From: Bacillota bacterium
GTDB taxonomy: Bacteria > Bacillota > Clostridia > Eubacteriales > Eubacteriaceae
Reading direction: 5' to 3'
Length of the DNA: 41,829 bases
NCBI GenBank assembly: GCA_018903255.1
Contig: JAHIQT010000109.1
Coordinates: 1 to 41,829, forward strand
Each line of letters begins with the position of its first letter. Position 1 is the stretch's first letter. The notes below the pieces were generated by a model that ran no database searches, was not told the origin of the DNA, and saw only the letters and a program-made list of their open reading frames with translations. A program made the translations under genes and the position numbers. Positions 31,331 to 39,994 of the stretch are shown here, piece by piece.

Positions 31331-31883
31331 AGCCGAGATCCTCCCCCAGGTATTTAATAAAATTAATTTGTCGCTCCCCCAGCAGTCCCACGGGGACAAA
31401 GACCTTAACAATCGCCAGCAGCTGAGCTTTACTGGTGATCTTCAGGGTTTTACACAGCAGGGCGGCATCGGTAAAATCTTTGGCCGGTTCGGGTCGAGCG
31501 GCTAGAATCTTCATGGCTAGCAGTTGTTCGGCTTTAGGTTTAAGAATCTTCAGATTGGTATAGGTTTTGAAGGTTTCCAGTTCTTCTGAGATAATCGATT
31601 TTAAAGGCTCTTTTATTTCGTCATTGATCCAGCCATCGGAAAGACCAAAAACAAACTGGGTATTTTTCAGGATGTGTTCTAGCAGTTTGTCATTAGCCAA
31701 ACTGAACACGCAGTCGATATCTTTGGTGGCCGGGCGATTGTCAAACACCATGGTCATAATACAACCACCGTAAATGGTCAGTTCTAGCTGCATGGCATTT
31801 TCCTTGAGCTGCTGATTCAGGTAGTCAAATATTTCCAGCAATTTACTTTTATCCAGCAAGCCAATGTCATTGTGAGCTTCCAT
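31317..31883 (-). CDS. DUF6036-like nucleotidyltransferase
   Basis: This protein of 188 residues has the minimal nucleotidyltransferase core LTIYGGCIMTMVFDNRPATK followed by DIDCVF: Gly-Gly, a short helix and the DxD metal site. A later AEQLLAMKILAARPEPAKDF resembles the helix with conserved Lys and Asp in AbiEii and DUF6036-type proteins. It is probably a toxin-like transferase; the target is unknown. The start is set at the second ATG (31883), since GGAGG lies 5 bases before it, whereas the first ATG (31895) has none. The small partner gene overlaps its end by 14 bases. Confidence 0.75.
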   Translation of the reverse strand: MEAHNDIGLLDKSKLLEIFDYLNQQLKENAMQLELTIYGGCIMTMVFDNRPATKDIDCVFSLANDKLLEHILKNTQFVFGLSDGWINDEIKEPLKSIISEELETFKTYTNLKILKPKAEQLLAMKILAARPEPAKDFTDAALLCKTLKITSKAQLLAIVKVFVPVGLLGERQINFIKYLGEDLGYDWQ

Positions 31884-32047
31884 CAGTTCCTCCATTTTGA
31901 TGCGGGGTGCGCATTTCGTTACGGATATTATATCATATTATCAACAGATCAAAAAACATAACTCATTATCATTCAGATCACGCACTGTTAATTGACCCCG
32001 CTGATCGGCTATAATGATTATAATTAAGCAAAAAAAGGAGTGGAATA

Positions 32048-32503
32048 ATGATTAAATTTATTACCGGAATCACAGCAGTATTGATTGTGCTGGCGGTGGG
32101 CACTTTAGTTGTCAAAAACCAGAAACCGCAAATTGAATTGGGGGTGGCGCACAACAAGCTTCGTGAAATACCCACTACACCCAACGCCGTTTCGACGGAA
32201 ACGGTGCAAGCGGACAAGTTAATTAAAGCACTGCCATTCAAGCAAACATTAGCGGCCTCAAAAGCGGCCATGAAAGCGGCGTTGGCGGCCTATGGCGGCA
32301 TCGAAATAAAAACCGAAACCGACAGCTATATCTATGCCGTTGCCACCACCGCCACCCTCAAATTTCACGATGATATTGAAATCTACTTTGATCAGGACAA
32401 CAACCGCGTCCAGTACCGGTCAGCATCACGGGCCGGCTATTCTGACGGCGGCTTAAACAGAGCCCGATATCAAGCCATTGCGGCCGCCTATCAAAATAAT
32501 TAA
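32048..32503 (+). CDS. DUF1499-family protein with N-terminal anchor
   Basis: This 151-residue protein has one N-terminal membrane helix (about 4-22) or uncleaved signal, then a DUF1499 domain: PNAVSTE, ADKLIKALPF, the YIYAVATTATLKFHDDIEIY strand pair and RSASRAGYSDGGLNRARY at the end. Family members are small envelope or periplasm-facing proteins of unknown role. The usual PNCVS is PNAVS here, so the conserved Cys is lost. AAAAAAGGAG precedes the ATG. A strong hairpin follows and ends transcription from both sides. Confidence 0.85.
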   Translation: MIKFITGITAVLIVLAVGTLVVKNQKPQIELGVAHNKLREIPTTPNAVSTETVQADKLIKALPFKQTLAASKAAMKAALAAYGGIEIKTETDSYIYAVATTATLKFHDDIEIYFDQDNNRVQYRSASRAGYSDGGLNRARYQAIAAAYQNN

Positions 32504-32568
32504 CCATCAATTTAAGCCCGTCCTGCCCCTGACAATCGTGTCATCAGCTTAAAATTTTATTGTAAAAT

Positions 32569-32629
32569 AAAAATAGCCCAATTTCGCCAGCAATCCCCCC
32601 GGGATCAAAAGCGACATTGGGCTATTTTT
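32569..32629. terminator. Bidirectional terminator between convergent genes
   Basis: AAAAATAGCCCAAT (32569-32582) and ATTGGGCTATTTTT (32616-32629) are a perfect 14-base inverted repeat, with A-runs and T-runs that give a U-tract in both directions. It separates the DUF1499 gene from the flavoprotein gene. Confidence 0.88.
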
Positions 32630-32675
32630 AGGGTGTAGCGTGACCGCAAGGCTAGTTTTTTAAGGGGCGCTTAGA

Positions 32676-34094
32676 CTAGCGAAAGAAAAGCGCTTTAATC
32701 AGCTTGGCCTGCCAGGGCTTAAAGGAAGAACGCAGGGCCTGTCGTGAAGCTGCCTGAAAGATTTCGGCTTGACTTGGATAGGCAAAGATAAACTTTAGAA
32801 AGGCGCCGGGGCTAAGCTTTTGTTGAATCGCCAGGCTGGCAAGGGGCATGATTTCGCCGGCTTTGTCACCGACCAGGGTAGCGCCGATTAATTTATTGCG
32901 GTTGCCGACAATCAGTTTTAAAAATCCCTGGGTATCATTTTCAGCCTGGGCCCGATCATTGTCAGCTAGCGGCACCAGAATGGCACTTTTAAAGCACTTG
33001 GCTTCCCGGGCCATGGCTTCGGTATAACCGACATGGGCAACCTCGGGTTTGGTGTAGGTTGTCCAGGGAACCGCTGCGTAGTTGGCTTTGGCGCCTAAGT
33101 GGAAAAGACTGTTTTTGATGACAATGCCGGCCTGGTAGCTGGCCATATGGGTGAACTGATAGGGGCCGGTGACATCACCGCAGGCATAGATATTTTTAAT
33201 GTTGGTTTGCATTTTCTTATTGGTGATAATATAACCCCGCTTATCAACGGCAATGCCCAGCTGATCAAGACCCAGACCGGCGGTAACCGGCGCGCGCCCC
33301 AGTGAAACCAGCAGTTGGTCGCCATTGATTTCTTGGCTGACGCCATCTTTTTCGATCAGCACCGCAATCCCATCGGCTTTTTTTGAGACGGCCAGGATTT
33401 TGGTCGATAATTTCAGGTTGATCTTTTCGGCGCGGAAGATTTTCTCCATCAGCGGCCCGACCTCCTGATCATCTTTGGTAAATAAGGCGGGGCTGAAATC
33501 GATGATCGTGACGGCTGAACCAAGATGGCAAAAACCCTGTCCCAGTTCCAGGCCGATCGGCCCGCCGCCTAATACAATCAAATGGTCTGGCCGTGTTTTC
33601 AGATTAAAGATATTCTGGTTGGTCAGGTAAGCAACGGTGTCTAAGCCTTTGATTGGCGGGACGGCTGCCGTCGAGCCAGTGGCAATGGCGATCGCTTTAC
33701 TAGTAATCAGCTGGTCGTTAACCGCGACCGTGTGGCGGTCTCGCAGCTGCGCTTGGCCAACCACCACGGTAACCCCTAAAGCTTCAAATCGTTCGACTGA
33801 ATCATGGGGTGCAATGGTGGCAATGACCGCTTGAACACGGCTCATCAGTTCATCAATCTTGACCGCATCAATGGTGGCATGAATCCCAAAGCTTTGGGCA
33901 TTAGCAATCTCTTTGGCCAGATGAGCCCCTTTTAAAAAACTTTTGCTGGGGACACAGCCGGTATTGAGACAATCGCCGCCCATTTTTTCGCTTTCGACCA
34001 GCACCACCCGGGCGCCCAATGCGGCCGCACCAGCCGCTACAACAAGTCCGCCGCTGCCGGCGCCGATAACAACAAGATCAACTTGTTTTTTCAT
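32676..34094 (-). CDS. MerA/Lpd-like pyridine nucleotide-disulfide oxidoreductase
   Basis: This 472-residue flavoenzyme has FAD-binding VVIGAGSGGLVVAAGAAALG at the start, the redox-active disulfide in CLNTGC (about 41-46), NAD(P)-binding LGGGPIGLELGQ near 175, and the second FAD motif IYACGDVTG near 305. The C-terminal dimer domain ends with a FAYPSQAEI motif in place of the HxHPTxSE of dihydrolipoamide dehydrogenase. It also lacks the C-terminal Cys pair of true mercuric reductase. It fits the group of MerA-like proteins found beside TVP38/DedA-like genes, whose substrate is not known. ATG 34094 follows GAAAGAGGTAG; an upstream in-frame ATG has no ribosome site. It is divergent from the CDP-alcohol phosphatidyltransferase gene. 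Confidence 0.88.
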   Translation of the reverse strand: MKKQVDLVVIGAGSGGLVVAAGAAALGARVVLVESEKMGGDCLNTGCVPSKSFLKGAHLAKEIANAQSFGIHATIDAVKIDELMSRVQAVIATIAPHDSVERFEALGVTVVVGQAQLRDRHTVAVNDQLITSKAIAIATGSTAAVPPIKGLDTVAYLTNQNIFNLKTRPDHLIVLGGGPIGLELGQGFCHLGSAVTIIDFSPALFTKDDQEVGPLMEKIFRAEKINLKLSTKILAVSKKADGIAVLIEKDGVSQEINGDQLLVSLGRAPVTAGLGLDQLGIAVDKRGYIITNKKMQTNIKNIYACGDVTGPYQFTHMASYQAGIVIKNSLFHLGAKANYAAVPWTTYTKPEVAHVGYTEAMAREAKCFKSAILVPLADNDRAQAENDTQGFLKLIVGNRNKLIGATLVGDKAGEIMPLASLAIQQKLSPGAFLKFIFAYPSQAEIFQAASRQALRSSFKPWQAKLIKALFFR

Positions 34095-34127
34095 GGTATC
34101 TACCTCTTTCGTTAATAAAATCGGGTT

Positions 34128-34178
34128 CAGGCATACAATATGCCTGTCGAGCATGATCGGATCATGATAATCATTGAT
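34128..34178. promoter_or_regulatory. Cluster of operator-like palindromes between divergent genes
   Basis: CAGGCATA-CAA-TATGCCTG (34128-34146) has perfect 8-base arms, CATGATC-G-GATCATG (34152-34166) has perfect 7-base arms, and GATCATGATAATCATTGAT (34160-34178) matches the 19-base Fur consensus at 15 positions. They lie in the 216-base gap before the flavoprotein gene and the phosphatidyltransferase gene. Iron or metal control is an inference. Confidence 0.5.
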
Positions 34179-34310
34179 AAAGACCAACTATTCTGTTATT
34201 CTTAAGGGGAGTCACCGGCACACAAATATCCTGCCAGCAGGTTGATTCTGATAAGAAAAAAATGAGTAACACATATAGGTGTAATACATAAACGAGGGGG
34301 GTGGGCTACT

Positions 34311-34907
34311 GTGATCGATACAAAACTGCGAGGCGTCTTTCAGCCGCTTTTTAATGGCCTGGCGCGGGGCTTAATTAAATTGAAGCTAAGCTCGAATACC
34401 ATTTCTCTGGCGGCCTTTGGCGTGGGGCTTGGAGCCAGCTTATCAATTGCCATGGGGCATCTTGTGCCAGCCCTGATCTTGTTATGGCTGTCTGGCTTGT
34501 TGGATGTTTTAGATGGCAGCGTCGCCCGTTTGACGGCGACCGCATCACCGCTCGGCGCCTATCTGGATCTGATTTTTGATCGGATGGTCGAGTCGGCCGT
34601 GATTTTGGCTTGCTTTTTTTTATTACCCCAATATGCGCTGGCCTACCTCTTATTTTTTGTGGCGGTCTTATTTAATTTTACCACATTTATCGTTGCGGGC
34701 GCACTTTTTAAAAATAACAGTAGCAAAAGCATGCATTATGATATCGGCATCGCCGAAAGAACCGAGACCTTTATTGTTTTCACGCTGATGCTCTTGTTTC
34801 AACCCTTTGCCGGCCTAATCTTAATGATTTTTAATGGCCTGATCTTTTTAACCGGAGGTCTCCGTTTTTTGCGGATTATCAGGAGCGCTGCTGATGACTT
34901 TTCTTAA
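34311..34907 (+). CDS. CDP-alcohol phosphatidyltransferase
   Basis: This 198-residue integral membrane enzyme joins a CDP-linked lipid with an alcohol acceptor. The full family motif is present: D-VL-DG-SV-AR, eight residues, G-AYL-D-LIF-D (about residues 64-89). About five or six membrane helices are visible. The start is GTG behind GAGGGGGGTGG. It resembles YnjF of E. coli, which sits in a group with TVP38-like and YnjB-like genes as here. The acceptor is unknown. The next gene overlaps its end by 14 bases. Confidence 0.87.
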   Translation: MIDTKLRGVFQPLFNGLARGLIKLKLSSNTISLAAFGVGLGASLSIAMGHLVPALILLWLSGLLDVLDGSVARLTATASPLGAYLDLIFDRMVESAVILACFFLLPQYALAYLLFFVAVLFNFTTFIVAGALFKNNSSKSMHYDIGIAERTETFIVFTLMLLFQPFAGLILMIFNGLIFLTGGLRFLRIIRSAADDFS

Positions 34908-35628
34908 AAACCAAGATGACCAGCGGATCCGCCTGACCGGCCCGCAAAAAAAAGCCGTGAAAAACATCTTGCTGCTATTACTACTGTTGCTGCTCATCGG
35001 AGGCGCTTACGATTATCGTGATGATTTAAGCCGGCTGATCGGCCTGCTGTCGGCGGGATCATTGGATGATGTGGTTACTTTGATCGCTTCCTTTGGTTTA
35101 TGGGGGCCGGTGATCAGTATTCTGCTGATGATTTTGCAGGCTTTTATTGCACCGATTCCCTCATTTCTGATCACCGCCGCTAACGGGGTCATCTTTGGGG
35201 TCTTGGGGGGGATTATGATCTCCTGGTTGGGCGCCATGCTGGGGGCTGCCGGAACCTTTTATTTGGCCCGTTATCTGGGACTGGCATTCGTCAGAAAAAT
35301 TCAAAAAAGTGGGGGATTGATCAAAAAAGTTGATGAGATCAGCGGCCGATATGGGACTAAAGTGGTCCTGCTGGCCCGCTTGCTGCCTTTTATTTCCTTT
35401 GACTTTATCAGTTATGCAGCCGGTTTAAGTAATATCAAAGCCTTGCATTTCTTTATTGCCACCGGCCTTGGGATGATCCCGGGAACCATTGCCTATGTCC
35501 TTTTGGGTAATCAAATATTAGCCTTAAGCCGATATTCTGTCGGGATTACGCTGCTTGTCCTGATTGCCACTGTCGTGGCTTTGATCGGTGCCAAACTTAT
35601 AAAAAAATTTCAGTTAGGAAAAAAATGA
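34894..35628 (+). CDS. TVP38/TMEM64 (DedA-superfamily) membrane protein
   Basis: This 244-residue protein has a first membrane helix of nearly pure Leu (about 24-37), then the SNARE-associated/VTT domain: APIPSFLITAANGVIFG, GGIMISWLGAMLGAAGTFYL and ARYLGLAFV at about 88-135, and ARLLPFISFDFISYAAGL at about 165-182. Further helices lie to the C-terminus. E. coli YdjX and YdjZ are relatives. The superfamily includes lipid scramblases and flippases, so a link to the phosphatidyltransferase just upstream is plausible. Its start overlaps that gene by 14 bases, and its stop overlaps the lipoprotein gene by four. Confidence 0.88.
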   Translation: MTFLKNQDDQRIRLTGPQKKAVKNILLLLLLLLLIGGAYDYRDDLSRLIGLLSAGSLDDVVTLIASFGLWGPVISILLMILQAFIAPIPSFLITAANGVIFGVLGGIMISWLGAMLGAAGTFYLARYLGLAFVRKIQKSGGLIKKVDEISGRYGTKVVLLARLLPFISFDFISYAAGLSNIKALHFFIATGLGMIPGTIAYVLLGNQILALSRYSVGITLLVLIATVVALIGAKLIKKFQLGKK

Positions 35629-36892
35629 TGAATACAAAGCGTAACAGCAATCGTTTAATCAAAAGGCTGGCGGTAAGCCTAATGATCGTGATTGGCGTCC
35701 TCGGATTGGGAGCCTGTAGCCAGTCAGCCCAGCCGCCTAAAACAGTGGCTGATTTCAAGTCCTGGGATGAGGTCACAAGCGCTGGTCAAGATCAGCCAGT
35801 CACCATTTTAATGTGGGGCGGAAATGAAAGTGTCAATCAGTACATCGATCAGTATGTTGCCGACCATGTCAAAGAAGCCTATGGGATTAGCTTAAAAAGG
35901 GTGCCCATGAATGCACCCGATTATATTACCAAGCTGCTCAACGAGAAAAAAGTAAGCTCGAGGCAGGCAGCGCCGATTTGGTCTGGATCAATGCCGAAAA
36001 CTTTGCCACCGCCAAGGCGGCGGGCTTACTGGCCGGGCCGATAACGCCCTTGTTACCCAATCTAAACCGCTATTATGATTTGAACGCCGCCGATTTAAAT
36101 TACGATGCGGGCATCCCGATTGACGGTTATGAAGCGATCTGGGGGCGCGCCCAGCTGGTCATCAGTTATGATGCGGCGGTGGTGCCCAACCCGCCCAGAA
36201 CCTATGCCGAACTGCTGGCTTGGGCCAAAGCCAATCCCGGCAAGTTTACCTACCCCCGCTTGCCCGATGATTTTGTCGGCAGTGCCTTTGTCCGAAACGC
36301 TTTTTATGAATTAACCGGCCAGTCGGACCTCTTTCAGGGTGATCTCAGTGCCGCCGAATTTGAGGAATTGGCCCAACCGGTGGTCGCCTATTTCAAAGAA
36401 TTAAACCCCTATCTCTGGAATCAGGGGCAATCATTTCCGGCCAGCCAGGAACAATTGGATGCCCTCTTTAAAAATGGCGAGGTCGACATGACGATTGGCT
36501 TTGAAGTCGGTAAGACTGCCGGTTTAGTGGCCGCACAGGTTTATCCGGAGACCGTCAAGACTTATGTTTTTGATAGCGGCACCATTGGCAATGCCCATTA
36601 TCTGGGGATTCCCTTTAATGCCCCCAATCCCGCCGGCGCCTTGCTGGTGATCGATTTTTTGCAAAGTCCGGAAGCCCAAATCGAAAAAATGAAGCCGGCT
36701 GTCTGGGGGGATATGCCGGCGGTGGCGGTCGCTCAGCTCAGTCCGCCCCAGCAGGCGTCCTTAAGGGCGGTCGAAGCGGAATCGGGCGCCCTGAGTCTAC
36801 AAGAACTGACCGCCAAACGGCGACCGGAAATGAAGGCCGTCTATCTGGAGTGGATCAAAAATCTCTGGGTTGAGCAGATCGCCGGCCAGTAA
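35625..36892 (+). pseudogene. YnjB-like ABC substrate-binding lipoprotein with a one-base frameshift
   Basis: The first frame (from 35625) has a lipoprotein signal with lipobox LGAC (Cys31) and the start of a solute-binding protein (VTILMWGGNESVNQYIDQY). It fails after LLNEKK. The second frame, entered at about 35953, continues KLEAGSADLVWINAENFATA to the natural end at 36892. A run of six A at 35946-35951 is the break; seven A would give NEKKSKLEAGS and one protein of about 420 residues. It matches the YnjB-type (COG4134) family. No permease or ATPase gene follows, though E. coli has ynjC and ynjD. The cause may be a true deletion, slippage-based switching or a sequencing error. Confidence 0.82.
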
Positions 36893-36916
36893 AAATCAAG
36901 CGGAGGGTTAAAAGCA

Positions 36917-37432
36917 ATGAAAACACTTGTTTTAGTGGGTGGCGGACATGCCCATGTTCACGTCATCAAGCTGTTGGCCAAAGCACCAATAACCGATGTT
37001 GCGGTGATTTTGATTTCGACCAATAAAAAACAGTATTATTCGGGAATGGCCTCGGCCTATCTCGAAGGCCTTTATAGCGAGGCTGACTTTTCCTTTGATT
37101 TACCGCGACTATGCGCCCACAGCGGGATTAGCTTTATTGAAGATACCGTTACGGCCATCGACCCAGTCGCCAACAGCCTGCAAACCGCCGCCGGTTTACG
37201 GGTCGCCTTTGATATCCTGTCCCTGGATACCGGATCAGAACTGGCCGGAAAAAACATTCCGGGCGCCCAGGAGTTTGCCCAGATGATCAAACCCTTAGGC
37301 AATTTAATCGGCCTGAAGGAAGCCTTAGAAGCTGCCGATCGGCCGCTCAACATCGTGATTACCGGAGCCGGCGATTGGCTGGGATTAGAGTTTCCCAGTC
37401 ACCGGCTCCACTATGTCCGCCTAGCGGTCTAG
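36917..37432 (+). pseudogene. FAD-dependent oxidoreductase, N-terminal part only
   Basis: Residues 1-152 match the first nucleotide-binding part of the pyridine nucleotide-disulfide oxidoreductase group that also occurs fused to SelD: VLVGGGHAHVHVIK at the N-terminus, KQYYSGMASAYLEG, FDILSLDTGSE and NIVITGAG. Complete members have about 370 residues. After the second GxG motif the sequence changes abruptly (DWLGLEFPSHRLHYVRLAV) and stops. The second half, with the NAD site and dimer region, is missing. GGAGGG precedes the ATG. It lies 24 bases after the lipoprotein gene and is the last of that group. Confidence 0.78.
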
Positions 37433-37674
37433 AGGGCTAGTGGCTGACCGCCTTGTGAATGATCCAGAAATAATAGTATCTCCTTGACGGCAACTTTCCT
37501 TTATTTCAGGTTAAATTTGTGTTATTATAAAGTCATTGTTATTAGCAAAAAATTAATTGAAAGAGAACCAATATTTCGCAGCATAAATAATCTTTAGCCA
37601 GCAATTGCAAACCAGCTAGCATCTTAATTATAAAAGATTAACTAACGGTAACTAAGGTCAGTAAGCGAGGAGAT

Positions 37675-39273
37675 ATGATGCAGATTGTTATGGTACATGG
37701 CTACTTTTTAAAGGGAACCGGCAGCAACCTTTTTGTCGAGAATAGCTGTCGGGAATTATGCAAAATGGGCCATCAGGTGAATCTTTTCTGTCAGGAAAAT
37801 GATCCTGATCAATTTGACTTTATCGAAAAAGCATTCGATTTTAATAACCAAAACAGTCAAAGTTGGATCGTTTACCAGAACGAGACCCCCTATCCGGGCA
37901 AGTGCCACCTGTATCGTCCCAACCTGAACGGTTTTTTACCGGTTTATGTTTATGATGACTATCAAGGCTATCAGGTCAAAACTTATACTAACTGCAGCAA
38001 AGCAGAAATTGAGTCCTATCTTGAAAACAACCGTCGAGCGATCGATACGGCGCTGATCAGCAGCCAAACCGATATGGTTTGGACCAACCACACGATTATG
38101 CAGCCGGTTTATGTCGCCCGAAGTCACTTGGGTCTGGGTCTATGTCATCATGTCATGACGGTTCATGGCAGCTGTTTGAATTTCTCGGTCAGAAACAGTG
38201 TCCTGCTTCAGGATTACGCCCGCGAAGCGATTGCCAACGCCGACCGAATTGCCTTTGTCAGTCATTTTTCAGAAAATGAGTTTCTCGAATTTTTTGACAA
38301 TGATCTTGAGATCAAAGAAAAATCAATCGCCATCCCAGGCGGCGTGGATCTGCAAAAGTTTATCACCCTCACGGACAGCAGTCAAAAACAAGCGGTCATT
38401 GACAGCCTTGTGAGTGAACTGAAAATTGCCGCCCAGCAGTTGGGCAATAAGCCGAATCTCGATGACGGGCTCTGGAAAACCGATCCCGATATTATTGCTA
38501 AGCTTGAAAAAATTGACTTTAGCAATGAACAAATCGTTTTGTATTATGGCAAATATTTATGGACAAAAGGCGTCCAGCTGATCATTGCAGCCGCGCCGCT
38601 GATTATGATGGATCACCATCAGCTGCGCTTTTTGCTGGTCGGGTTTGGGTCATCCCGATCCTATTTCGAAGCGATGATTGCGGCTTTGGACCAAGCTGAT
38701 CAAGCTGCCTTTATCAAGCTGATTAGCCACCCGGAAACCGCTGATGGCGAAATCGACCCGAGTTCAGCCCGGTTCTTTACAGCCTTACTCAAAAAACTGG
38801 ATGATCCGGATTTTGCCAGCGCTTATTTTGCGGAGGCCAAAGATAAAATTGCAGAAGCCTTTGTCCTGACCGGTTTTTTAGGCCATAATCAACTAAAAAG
38901 CCTGATCGCCTGTGCCGATATTACCGTTGCAACCTCAATCTTTCCCGAAGCCTTCGGTCTGGTGGCCGCCGAAGCCCTATCATCGGGGATTATTCCGGTA
39001 CAAACCGATCACAGTGGCTTCTCTGAGGTCATTAAACGATACATCGATGAATTTGATGATGTTTTTGATCGACACAGCTTGAAACAACTGCTTTTAGATG
39101 ATCAATTGGCCTTAAATCTGGCCAGTAATATTTCTGTTTTGCTAAGTGACTATCAGGCGATGAGTAGCCAGGAAAGACAGCTGATTCGGGAACGGGCCAG
39201 AAAGATCAGTGTTGACAACTACTCCTGGGAGTCGGTGGTTAAAAACTACATCAATCCTTTGATTGAAAGATAG
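37675..39273 (+). CDS. GT4-type glycosyltransferase
   Basis: This 532-residue cytoplasmic glycosyltransferase of the GT-B fold (GT4-like) has an N-terminal Gly-rich loop in GYFLKGTGSNLFVENSCREL. The C-terminal domain has VLYYGKYLWTKGVQLIIAAA, FLLVGFGSS, and the donor-binding FPEAFGLVAAEALSSGIIPV with the two Glu of the EX7E pattern. An insertion between about 230 and 275 and another at about 345-400 make it longer than the common 370-420. Acceptor and sugar are unknown. GCGAGGAG precedes two adjacent ATGs. It follows 242 bases without genes, which hold AT-rich promoter-like DNA (TTGCAA, 17 bases, TTATAA before 37650). Confidence 0.85.
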   Translation: MMQIVMVHGYFLKGTGSNLFVENSCRELCKMGHQVNLFCQENDPDQFDFIEKAFDFNNQNSQSWIVYQNETPYPGKCHLYRPNLNGFLPVYVYDDYQGYQVKTYTNCSKAEIESYLENNRRAIDTALISSQTDMVWTNHTIMQPVYVARSHLGLGLCHHVMTVHGSCLNFSVRNSVLLQDYAREAIANADRIAFVSHFSENEFLEFFDNDLEIKEKSIAIPGGVDLQKFITLTDSSQKQAVIDSLVSELKIAAQQLGNKPNLDDGLWKTDPDIIAKLEKIDFSNEQIVLYYGKYLWTKGVQLIIAAAPLIMMDHHQLRFLLVGFGSSRSYFEAMIAALDQADQAAFIKLISHPETADGEIDPSSARFFTALLKKLDDPDFASAYFAEAKDKIAEAFVLTGFLGHNQLKSLIACADITVATSIFPEAFGLVAAEALSSGIIPVQTDHSGFSEVIKRYIDEFDDVFDRHSLKQLLLDDQLALNLASNISVLLSDYQAMSSQERQLIRERARKISVDNYSWESVVKNYINPLIER

Positions 39274-39309
39274 ACTAAAATCAAGAGATTCGAATAAGTG
39301 GAGGAAGCG

Positions 39310-39981
39310 ATGAAAACATTTAAGTACAGTACCATTGTGACCCTAATCCTGACGCTATTATCAGCCATTGCTATTTTCGCCATTGATGATGTGGTTCCAA
39401 ATATCTTAAACGGTCCAATGAAAGACCATATCCTTGATAATATGGATAACTACAATGCCTTTCTATTTGGTATTTTTACTGGTTCGCTGGTCAGTTTTAT
39501 CGTTGCGGTGGTAGGTTATGCCACTGAGCGAAGACGGCTGATTGCTGAAATTTGGAACAATGCCAGAAAGCTGACCATTGATTTTAAATTATTGTTGCTG
39601 GATAACATCGATTTCAAAGATTTGACCCAAGACAAGCTTTCGAAAACAATTGAAGATCAGCAAGGATTCAACCAACAGGTTAGAGAATGGTTGACTTTTC
39701 ACAGTTCACCCTACATGATGAATATTATGCAACTGGATTTTTTGATTAATCATGGCGAAACCGCCAATCTGATTAAAACCCTCGAAAAAAATATAAAAAT
39801 ACTTCGCAGTGTCGTTGATGGTTTTATGAACGCCTATTTAAATAAACGGTTAAAAGATAACTATGGTGATGTCGACATCGAAAAACTGTTTGCCGTAATA
39901 ACAGATCAGGATGAAGAGAAGGTTCTTCAGACTGTGGAGGATCTGCTGGAGGATATCTTTAAATTTCTCAATAAAAAATAA
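39310..39981 (+). CDS. Two-helix membrane protein with cytoplasmic helical tail
   Basis: This 223-residue protein of no recognised family has membrane helices at about 8-26 and 50-70, and then a charged, mostly helical tail of 150 residues (RRRLIAEIWNNARKL to LLEDIFKFLNKK) that should lie in the cytoplasm by the positive-inside rule. ATG 39310 is chosen since GTGGAGGAAG precedes it; a GTG at 39298 is in frame but has no ribosome site. The PH-like zinc-ribbon gene follows after 13 bases, so the two are cotranscribed. Confidence 0.72.
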   Translation: MKTFKYSTIVTLILTLLSAIAIFAIDDVVPNILNGPMKDHILDNMDNYNAFLFGIFTGSLVSFIVAVVGYATERRRLIAEIWNNARKLTIDFKLLLLDNIDFKDLTQDKLSKTIEDQQGFNQQVREWLTFHSSPYMMNIMQLDFLINHGETANLIKTLEKNIKILRSVVDGFMNAYLNKRLKDNYGDVDIEKLFAVITDQDEEKVLQTVEDLLEDIFKFLNKK

Positions 39982-39994
39982 AGGAGAAGATCTC

